Origin: an uncultured beta proteobacterium
GTDB lineage: Bacteria > Pseudomonadota > Gammaproteobacteria > Burkholderiales > Burkholderiaceae_B
Length of the DNA: 20,522 nucleotides
Reading direction: 5' to 3'
NCBI GenBank assembly: GCA_903924715.1
Contig: CAIYCP010000354.1
Span: 1 to 20,522 of the forward strand
Below, in pieces: positions 14,689-20,522 of the stretch. Below the pieces are notes generated by a model, which did no database searches, was not told the origin of the DNA, and saw only the letters and a list, made by a program, of their open reading frames with translations. Position 1 is the first letter of the stretch. Each line of letters opens with the position of its first letter. The translations under genes were made by a program, and so were the position numbers.

Positions 14689-16641
14689 TTACATCCGCCA
14701 TGCCACGTTGACGAACACATTCGATCCCAGAGTGCTGTAGCCCTGAATGAGGGTGTATTGCTTACCAAAGACATTGTTCCAGCTTACCTGCAGATCTGCG
14801 CTCGACGAAAGGGGATAGCTGCCCATCAAGTTTAATAGGCTATAGCCCCCGAGGGTTCCGCCCGACATGGTGTCTTTGCGCTCGCTTGAGGCATACCACT
14901 CGGCAGTCAGTCTGGCGTTTGCAATCGTTTGATCAAGCGCAAGCTTGGCGACCTGTTGGGCACGCTGAGGTAATAAAGCGCCTGTTTCGACATTGCGTGG
15001 ATCAAGCCAGTTCAGGCTGCCTCGCACCTGCGTGCTGGCGCTGAGCCGATGTGAGCCAAACAGGCTCACGCCTTGAATTAGCGCTTGACCGACGTTGATC
15101 GGAGCGTAAGGCGAATAGATGTCGCCTGGCAGCACTGGTTGATTCACAATTAGGTTCGTAATTTCGTTGCGGTACGCCACCAGACTTAGTTGGGTTTGGT
15201 CGGTTGAGTATTTCAGACCTAGCTCAATATTGCGTGATTTTTCTGGTTGCAATAAAGGGTTGCCCGCATAAAAGGGTGTGACAGGCCAATACAACTCATT
15301 AAAATTGGGCGCCCGAAAACCTGTATTGGCCCCGACCGTGGCGCGCCATTGCGGGGCGAGCCAGAGTCCGTAGACGAGACTGCCCGTGACAAAGTTTCCG
15401 TACTGCGAGTTATTGTCGTTGCGCACACTCGCCTGTACTGACTGTGCACCCCAGGTGCCCCGATAAATTCCAAACAACGAGTTGGTATAGCGCGCAGTTT
15501 GTTGATAATTGACGAATGACGCTTGAGGATAGTCGCCATTGGAGAGGGTTCCATCGACGCTTTGTTCTAGGCGTTCATAGCCCAGCGAAACGGTCTGAGT
15601 CGTTGAGAGTTTTAAGTCGTTTTGCCACAAATATTGATTTTGACGGGTATCGAAATGTTGTTTGCCGTCTGCGGGATTCGAAGGCACGAGATCAGAGCCT
15701 GCATTGTTCGTCTGATAGCGCTCCGTCGTAAATCCCGCACGCAAGGTGCTGGTCCACAACGCAGACATCACGTTTTTGCTCGTCAGCATATTGGTGCTAA
15801 GCGTTTGAATACCCCGATCGTTGAAGTAGGGTGCGCCCGCGTCATAGCCACTGTTGACGCTTGACTGGTAGCTTTGCACCGTTAAGGTCTGACCGGGTTT
15901 CCAGGTATAGCCAAGCGTGCCACCAACGTTGCTTCGGTAATAAGAGTCTTTGTCGGGGTTGTAGTAATAGTTTGTCGCTTTGGTGGCGTTGGTGCCGCCA
16001 CTTTGCCCGTAGCCACCAAACAAACTGTAGACCCAGCCATCCGAGGCGCCTGAAAACCCCGCGTCATACTGCGTCGAAGCATAACTACCAATCCCTGCGT
16101 TGGCATACGCTGAAAAAGGGCGATCTTGCTCGCCCCTTGTGATGATGTTCACCACACCGCCGATGGCGTCGGCACCATACAAACTGCTGCTGGTACCGCG
16201 CACAATTTCGACGCGTTCGATGCTGTTAAGTGGGATCGCGCCTAAAGGAGCGTTGCCGTTGGTGGCGCTGTTGACACGCAGGCCGTCGATCAGAATCAGC
16301 GATTGATTGCTATTTGTACCGCGGATGTTGACACTGCTGGCTCCCTGGGGGCCACCGTAGTTCAGACCTTCGACACCGTGCTCACGCATGAGTGCATCGG
16401 TGAGCGTGCCGTTAGGCAGCAGGTCGAGTTCGTCGCGTCCAATGACACTGTTGTCGCCCAGGGTATCGGCCAAGGGCTCTGCAGAGCGCCCGGGCGTGAC
16501 AACGATTGTCGCAAGCTGGGGCGTGAGAATGGACGTTGAGGTCGTCGAGCTAGGTGGGGTTGTTGAGTTTTGAGCGAGCGCGCTCAAAGAGCATACGCAG
16601 GCGCCGAGCGCGACGTAGCGCCGAATAGAAAAAGAGTGCAT
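14689..16641 (-). CDS. btuB: TonB-dependent vitamin B12 outer-membrane receptor BtuB
   Basis: The product has 650 residues with a signal peptide (about 1-24, ending ALAQ), a TonB box LATIVVTPGRS (43-53) resembling that of E. coli BtuB, a plug domain (about 55-168; VNIRGTNSNQSLILIDGLRV, VEIVRGTSSSLYGADAIGGVVNI) and a 22-strand-type barrel to the end. The cobalamin riboswitch directly upstream makes cobalamin the expected substrate. The barrel ends VNVAWRM rather than with the usual terminal phenylalanine recognised by outer-membrane assembly, a small oddity. A GAGG Shine-Dalgarno (16650-16653) lies eight bases before the ATG. Downstream thiG follows on the same strand without a clear terminator. 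Confidence 0.94.
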   Translation of the reverse strand: MHSFSIRRYVALGACVCSLSALAQNSTTPPSSTTSTSILTPQLATIVVTPGRSAEPLADTLGDNSVIGRDELDLLPNGTLTDALMREHGVEGLNYGGPQGASSVNIRGTNSNQSLILIDGLRVNSATNGNAPLGAIPLNSIERVEIVRGTSSSLYGADAIGGVVNIITRGEQDRPFSAYANAGIGSYASTQYDAGFSGASDGWVYSLFGGYGQSGGTNATKATNYYYNPDKDSYYRSNVGGTLGYTWKPGQTLTVQSYQSSVNSGYDAGAPYFNDRGIQTLSTNMLTSKNVMSALWTSTLRAGFTTERYQTNNAGSDLVPSNPADGKQHFDTRQNQYLWQNDLKLSTTQTVSLGYERLEQSVDGTLSNGDYPQASFVNYQQTARYTNSLFGIYRGTWGAQSVQASVRNDNNSQYGNFVTGSLVYGLWLAPQWRATVGANTGFRAPNFNELYWPVTPFYAGNPLLQPEKSRNIELGLKYSTDQTQLSLVAYRNEITNLIVNQPVLPGDIYSPYAPINVGQALIQGVSLFGSHRLSASTQVRGSLNWLDPRNVETGALLPQRAQQVAKLALDQTIANARLTAEWYASSERKDTMSGGTLGGYSLLNLMGSYPLSSSADLQVSWNNVFGKQYTLIQGYSTLGSNVFVNVAWRM

Positions 16642-16658
16642 CAGTACAGCCTCGTAAT

Positions 16659-16678
16659 GACCGGCGTCCCCGCAGGTC
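16659..16678 (-). other. Small hairpin next to the btuB ribosome-binding site
   Basis: On the minus strand GACC-T-GCG, loop GGGA, CGC-C-GGTC folds with one internal mismatch, just 5' of the GAGG Shine-Dalgarno and 17 bases before the btuB ATG. It could modulate initiation or be part of an alternative fold of the riboswitch expression platform. Seen by pairing only. Confidence 0.35.
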
Positions 16679-16688
16679 TTGAACGTTC

Positions 16689-16717
16689 AAAAAGATTGTT
16701 CGCCTTTAGGCGCACAA
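16689..16717 (-). terminator. Terminator hairpin of the btuB leader (riboswitch expression platform)
   Basis: On the minus strand TTGT-G-CGCC, loop TAAA, GGCG-A-ACAA forms a 9-position stem with one G/A mismatch, followed directly by TCTTTTT (16695-16689). It begins 14 bases after the aptamer's end and 48 bases before the btuB start. This is where a B12-induced intrinsic terminator is expected. A short AAGC-AAA-GCTT element overlaps its 5' side and may be part of the competing antiterminator. A terminator is well supported; ligand control is inferred from the adjacent aptamer. Confidence 0.65.
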
Positions 16718-16730
16718 GCTTTGCTTAAAC

Positions 16731-16901
16731 TGGCCGGTATCGGGCTGGCACCAAGGTTTTATTGCTAAAACCCTGGTGTTGACCGTTGCGGGGGCAGCAC
16801 AGGCACAACCGTCTTTCGACGTGTTTCCCTGTTTCCCGTTTAACTTTCCCAATGCGATGTGTACACCTTGAGTGAACACGCTTTTGCATCGAAAGCACCA
16901 A
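16731..16901 (-). ncRNA. Cobalamin (adenosylcobalamin-type) riboswitch upstream of btuB
   Basis: Read on the minus strand, the conserved blocks of the B12 element appear in order: GGTGCTTTC (16899-16891), a GGGAAACAGGGAAA segment (about 16837-16824) and the B12 box GCTGCCCCCGCAACGGT (16798-16782). The closing GCCAGCCCGATACCGGCC (16748-16731) follows. The box is essentially consensus. Such elements bind adenosylcobalamin in the nascent mRNA and shut down downstream genes. Here the target is btuB, possibly with the thiG-thiD genes behind it. The exact ends are approximate because I placed them by motif, not by a covariance model. The aptamer starts about 50 bases from the divergent metH start. 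Confidence 0.94.
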
Positions 16902-16912
16902 TTCTGAGACGA

Positions 16913-16939
16913 ATATTACCCCATGGGCTTTTTGGTAAA
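16913..16939 (-). promoter_or_regulatory. Weak candidate promoter for the btuB leader
   Basis: On the minus strand TTTACC (16939-16934) and TAATAT (16918-16913) are separated by 15 bases, and transcription starting about seven bases later would begin just before the aptamer. The spacing is short and the matches are 4/6 each. It overlaps the metH upstream region, so the two divergent genes share a compact promoter area. Confidence 0.3.
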
Positions 16940-16952
16940 CTGAACGACTATC

Positions 16953-18860
16953 ATGCCTTATCCTAAATTGCCTTTTCCTCTGACTGATTACACTCGCGGC
17001 GCCGACTTTGCGCGGGCGCTAGGTATGCGCATCATGATTCTTGATGGCGCCATGGGCACGATGATTCAGCAATACAAGCTTTCTGAGGCTGATTTTCGGT
17101 CGCAGCGTTTTGCCGCACACGGTAAAGATGTCAAAGGCAACAACGAGTTACTTTCGCTGACGCGCCCTGAGGTCATTCTTGAGATCCACGAGCAGTACCT
17201 TGCTGCAGGTAGTGATGTCATCGAGACCAACACCTTTGGCGCTACGACGATTGCGCAAGGCGACTACGACTTAGCTGAAATCGCGTACGAACTTAACCTT
17301 GAGTCTGCCCGGATCGCCCGCGTCGCGTGCGACAAGTACAGCACACCCGAGCGGCCAAGATTTGTTGCAGGTGCCTTAGGCCCGCAACCAAAAACGGCGT
17401 CGATTTCGCCGGATGTGAATGATCCGGGTGCCCGCAATGTAACGTTTGACGAACTACGTGAGGCTTACACCGAACAGCTCAACGGACTGCTTGACGGTGG
17501 TGTTGATCTGATTTTGATTGAAACAATCTTTGATACGCTGAATGCCAAGGCCGCCATCTTCGCGGTCGAAGAGGTGTTCGAGGCGCGTGGTGAGCGGTTG
17601 CCCGTCATGATCTCGGGCACAGTGACTGATGCCTCAGGCCGCATCCTATCGGGTCAAACCGTTGAGGCGTTCTGGAATTCTGTGCGCCATGCGCGGCCCA
17701 TTACCATCGGCTTGAATTGCGCACTCGGTGCCGCACTCATGCGACCCTACATCGCTGAGCTCGCCAAAATTTGTGACACCTATGTTTGTGTGTATCCCAA
17801 TGCCGGTTTGCCGAATCCCATGAGCGATACTGGCTTCGATGAGACGCCCACCGACACCTCGGCGCTGCTTGAAGAATTCGCGCGTTCGGGCCTGGTGAAC
17901 ATGGCGGGTGGTTGTTGTGGCACAACTCCAGAACACATTCAAGCCATCGCGCAAAAAGTCATGGCCTTACCGATTCGTGTGGTGCCCGACATCCCCACTA
18001 AAACGCGTTTGTCTGGGCTCGAGGCCTTGAACATTGACGACGACTCTTTGTTTGTCAACGTTGGCGAGCGCGCAAACGTGACAGGTAGCAAGGCCTTTGC
18101 CCGTCTCATCCGCGAAGAAAAATACGACGAGGCAGTTGCGGTGGCCCGCCAGCAGGTTGAAAACGGCGCACAAATTATTGATATCAACATGGACGAAGCC
18201 ATGCTTGATTCGGTTGCGTGTATGCATCGGTTTTTAAACATGATTGCCTCCGAGCCTGATATCGCACGCGTACCGGTGATGATCGATAGTTCAAAGTGGT
18301 CAGTGATTGAAACCGGTCTGAAGTGCGTGCAGGGCAAGTCAATCGTGAATTCAATTTCGTTGAAAGAGGGCGAAGAGCCTTTCTTGAAACAGGCACGCCT
18401 TTGCCGTTTATATGGCGCTGCAGCGGTAGTGATGGCCTTTGATGAGAAAGGCCAGGCCGACACGCTCGAGCGCCGTAAACTTATTTGTACGCGCGCCTAC
18501 AATTTATTAATTGAAAAAGTGGGCTTTCCGCCCGAAGATATTATTTTCGATCCAAACGTTTTTGCGATTGCAACAGGCATTGACGAACACAATCATTACG
18601 CTGTTGACTTCATTGAATCCACGAAATGGATTCGCGAGAATCTGCCGCATGCGCGCATTTCAGGCGGCGTCTCAAACGTTAGCTTTTCGTTCAGGGGCAA
18701 TGAGCCTATCCGCGAAGCCATCCACACGGTCTTTTTGTATCACGCCATTCGTGAAGGCATGACAATGGGTATCGTCAACGCTGGGCAACTCGGTGTTTAT
18801 GCCAATATCGACCCCACCTTGCGTGACCTGGTTGAGGACGTGGTGCTAGACCGTGAGTAA
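16953..18860 (+). CDS. metH: Cobalamin-dependent methionine synthase, N-terminal half (homocysteine and folate domains)
   Basis: The product has 635 residues, against about 1,227 for E. coli MetH. The homocysteine-binding barrel (about 25-345) has LDGAMGTMIQ and the three zinc-ligand cysteines: C256 in GLNCALG and C321/C322 in GGCCGT. The methyltetrahydrofolate-binding barrel (about 365-625) follows, with FVNVGERANVTGS, DINMDEAMLD and VPVMIDSSKW. The frame then ends at TAA in VEDVVLDRE, just where intact homologues enter the B12 module through an NRR-type linker. The rest of the enzyme continues in the +1 frame from GTG at 18853, overlapping by 8 bases. The two products could assemble as a split enzyme, or the division could be a frameshift. 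The ATG at 16953 lacks a clear Shine-Dalgarno. Confidence 0.93.
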   Translation: MPYPKLPFPLTDYTRGADFARALGMRIMILDGAMGTMIQQYKLSEADFRSQRFAAHGKDVKGNNELLSLTRPEVILEIHEQYLAAGSDVIETNTFGATTIAQGDYDLAEIAYELNLESARIARVACDKYSTPERPRFVAGALGPQPKTASISPDVNDPGARNVTFDELREAYTEQLNGLLDGGVDLILIETIFDTLNAKAAIFAVEEVFEARGERLPVMISGTVTDASGRILSGQTVEAFWNSVRHARPITIGLNCALGAALMRPYIAELAKICDTYVCVYPNAGLPNPMSDTGFDETPTDTSALLEEFARSGLVNMAGGCCGTTPEHIQAIAQKVMALPIRVVPDIPTKTRLSGLEALNIDDDSLFVNVGERANVTGSKAFARLIREEKYDEAVAVARQQVENGAQIIDINMDEAMLDSVACMHRFLNMIASEPDIARVPVMIDSSKWSVIETGLKCVQGKSIVNSISLKEGEEPFLKQARLCRLYGAAAVVMAFDEKGQADTLERRKLICTRAYNLLIEKVGFPPEDIIFDPNVFAIATGIDEHNHYAVDFIESTKWIRENLPHARISGGVSNVSFSFRGNEPIREAIHTVFLYHAIREGMTMGIVNAGQLGVYANIDPTLRDLVEDVVLDRE

Positions 18861-20522
18861 AGCCTCGGCGATCGGTAAAAAAGATTCAAACGACACGCGC
18901 ACACCGACTGAGCGCCTGGTAGAGTTCGCTGAGAACTTCAAAGGTAATGGGATCAAGCGCGAAGAAGATCTTGCGTGGCGGCAGCAATCAGTCGATAAGC
19001 GCTTGGCGCATGCCATGGTGCACGGCATTACGCAATTTATTGTCGATGACACCGAAGAAATCCGGCAACAAATTGCCGAGCGCCAGGGCCGCCCTATCGA
19101 AGTAATCGAAGGCCCGCTCATGGATGGCATGAACATCGTGGGCGATTTATTTGGCGAAGGCAAAATGTTTTTGCCTCAAGTCGTGAAATCTGCGCGAGTC
19201 ATGAAGCAAGCCGTTGGCCACCTGATTCCATTTATCGAAGCAGAAAAAAAGCTGATTCAAGCTGCCGGTGGTGATGTACGTGCGAAAGGAAAAATCGTCA
19301 TCGCGACTGTCAAAGGCGATGTCCATGATATTGGCAAAAATATTGTCACGGTCGTGCTTCAGTGCAATAACTTTGAAGTCGTCAATATGGGCGTGATGGT
19401 GCCCGCTGCTGAAATTCTGGCGCGCGCCAAGGCTGAAAAAGCCGATATTGTTGGCTTGTCAGGCTTGATTACGCCTAGTCTCGAAGAGATGGCTTACGTT
19501 GCCAGCGAGATGCAACGTGATGAGTATTTTCGTAGTCGCAAGATCCCGCTCATGATCGGCGGGGCGACGACGAGCCGCGTGCACACTGCGGTCAAGATCG
19601 CGCCACATTACGAAGGCCCGGTTATTTATGTGCCCGATGCCAGTCGTTCTGTCGGCGTCGCGCAAAATCTGGTTTCTGAAACAGCCAACACCTACCTTGA
19701 AGAGCTTGCAGTCGAGTACGAAGATGTTCGTCGTCGTCACGCGGCACGCAAAGCGACACCCTTGATGTCGTTGCTGGATGCCCGCGCGGCAAAACCCGCG
19801 ATTGATTGGACAGGCTACTCGCCACCTCGTCCCAAGTTTATTGGTCGACGTACCTTTAAAAACTTTGATCTTGCTGAGCTTGCAACGTTTGTCGATTGGA
19901 CGCCGTTCTTTCAAACCTGGAGTTTGTTTGGACAGTTCCCGGCGATCCTGGATGATAAGGTCGTGGGCGAACAAGCGCGCGCTGTGTATGCAGATGGTCA
20001 GGCGATGCTCAAGCGCATGATCGATGGCCGCTGGGTGACTGCAAATGGTGCTGTCGCCTTTTATCCGGCTAATACCGTTAACGACGACGATATTGAAATC
20101 TATCAAGACGAAACGCGTCAAAAAATATTGTTCACGTGGCGTGGTTTACGTCAGCAGGGTATTAAGCGTGAAGGCGTTGAAAATAAATGTTTGGCCGATT
20201 ACATTGCGCCCAAAGAGTCGGGCGTGATGGACTATATCGGTTTGTTTGCGGTAACCGCGGGTTTGGGTATTGAGAAAAAAGAACAAGAATTTGAACGCGC
20301 CAATGATGATTATTCAGCCATCATGTTCAAATCGTTGGCCGACCGCTTGGCCGAAGCCTTTGCCGAGGCGCTTCACGCCCGTGTTCGCAAAGATATCTGG
20401 GGCTACGTACCCGACGAAGTGTTAACGAACGAGCAAATGATTAAAGAGGCGTATCAGGGGATTCGGCCGGCGCCCGGTTATCCTGCGTGCCCAGAGCACG
20501 TGGTGAAACGAGAGATGTTTGA
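18853..20522 (+). CDS. metH: Cobalamin-dependent methionine synthase, C-terminal half (B12-binding and activation domains), 3' partial
   Basis: The frame opens after a TAG at 18847-18849 and runs to the window end without a stop (556 residues seen). The only sensible start is GTG at 18853, giving MSKASAIGKKDSNDTRTP, a tail of about 16 residues with no counterpart in usual MetH, before conserved TERLVEFAENF. A helical cap domain (about 40-135) follows. The Rossmann B12 domain has the cobalt-ligand histidine in GDVHDIGKNI (H158), GLSGLITPSLEEM and GGATTSRVHTAVK. The activation (AdoMet-binding) domain starts near 330 and shows NDDYSAIMFKSLADRLAEAFAE and the signature RPAPGYPACP near the edge. 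It would rebind and reductively remethylate cob(II)alamin. Roughly 30 residues are probably missing. Initiation is likely coupled to termination of the upstream half. Confidence 0.9.
   Translation, partial: MSKASAIGKKDSNDTRTPTERLVEFAENFKGNGIKREEDLAWRQQSVDKRLAHAMVHGITQFIVDDTEEIRQQIAERQGRPIEVIEGPLMDGMNIVGDLFGEGKMFLPQVVKSARVMKQAVGHLIPFIEAEKKLIQAAGGDVRAKGKIVIATVKGDVHDIGKNIVTVVLQCNNFEVVNMGVMVPAAEILARAKAEKADIVGLSGLITPSLEEMAYVASEMQRDEYFRSRKIPLMIGGATTSRVHTAVKIAPHYEGPVIYVPDASRSVGVAQNLVSETANTYLEELAVEYEDVRRRHAARKATPLMSLLDARAAKPAIDWTGYSPPRPKFIGRRTFKNFDLAELATFVDWTPFFQTWSLFGQFPAILDDKVVGEQARAVYADGQAMLKRMIDGRWVTANGAVAFYPANTVNDDDIEIYQDETRQKILFTWRGLRQQGIKREGVENKCLADYIAPKESGVMDYIGLFAVTAGLGIEKKEQEFERANDDYSAIMFKSLADRLAEAFAEALHARVRKDIWGYVPDEVLTNEQMIKEAYQGIRPAPGYPACPEHVVKREMF

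Noticed and set aside
16923..16943. Six-codon upstream frame (ATG to TGA) just before metH, in the metH frame
   Set aside because: It has no Shine-Dalgarno and no leader-peptide features such as repeated Met codons. Such short frames occur by chance.
18872..18880. Possible slippery run of six A residues after the metH stop, as a programmed frameshift site
   Set aside because: It is downstream of the frame-0 stop at 18858-18860, so ribosomes in frame 0 would not reach it. It cannot join the two halves.
19459..20121. 220-codon minus-strand open frame near the right edge
   Set aside because: It lies wholly antisense to the highly conserved B12-binding and activation domains of MetH, which explain this DNA. 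The antisense frame shows no family motif.
1..20522. Defence system, prophage, insertion sequence, CRISPR array or integron
   Set aside because: No transposase, integrase, Cas, toxin-antitoxin or nuclease genes, no regularly spaced repeats and no target-site duplications are apparent. Gene content and packing look like a core chromosome.

Overview
The window looks like an ordinary chromosomal stretch from a betaproteobacterium, most likely Burkholderiales and near the Alcaligenaceae. The reasons are moderate-to-high GC, densely packed genes with 4-bp ATGA overlaps, a ubiE / Tim44-like / ubiJ / ubiB order that I associate with that group, a stand-alone heptose adenylyltransferase, and two-component phoB-phoR. 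The placement is inferred from gene content and protein style, not from a search. I see no insertion sequence, prophage, CRISPR array, tRNA or rRNA.

Layout. (1) 1-890 (+) is the end of a large FAD/Fe-S oxidoreductase cut by the window edge, followed by an ornithine cyclodeaminase/mu-crystallin family enzyme (943-1878, +). (2) 6460-1875 (-) reads phoB, phoR, then pxpB-pxpC-pxpA, the three-subunit 5-oxoprolinase. pxpA meets the cyclodeaminase-like gene tail to tail with a 4-bp overlap. (3) 6571-12202 (+) holds ubiE, a Tim44-domain membrane protein, a strong terminator, then the tight run ubiJ, ubiB, a ferritin-like di-iron protein and the ADP-heptose enzyme rfaE2 (TTG start). The phoB-ubiE divergent gap carries a good PHO-box candidate. 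(4) 16641-12227 (-) reads btuB, thiG, thiD and a protein-L-isoaspartate methyltransferase-like gene. btuB is preceded by a cobalamin riboswitch with a recognisable B12 box and a downstream terminator hairpin. (5) 16953-20522 (+) is the B12-dependent methionine synthase, divided into two overlapping reading frames: 635 residues with the homocysteine and folate domains, then a GTG-started frame with the B12-binding and activation domains that runs off the window. This second frame has no stop inside the window and is easy to miss.

How the genes fit together. The right half is organised around cobalamin: the riboswitch controls the outer-membrane B12 receptor, and the divergent neighbour uses B12. 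The centre is ubiquinone biosynthesis (methyltransferase, lipid-binding accessory factor, atypical kinase) plus one LPS-core precursor enzyme. The left part combines phosphate sensing with 5-oxoproline recycling.

I did not find a convincing undescribed multi-gene system. The points most worth checking are the methionine synthase fission, the uncharacterised di-iron protein inside the ubiJ-ubiB operon, and the possible extension of B12-riboswitch control over thiG-thiD.
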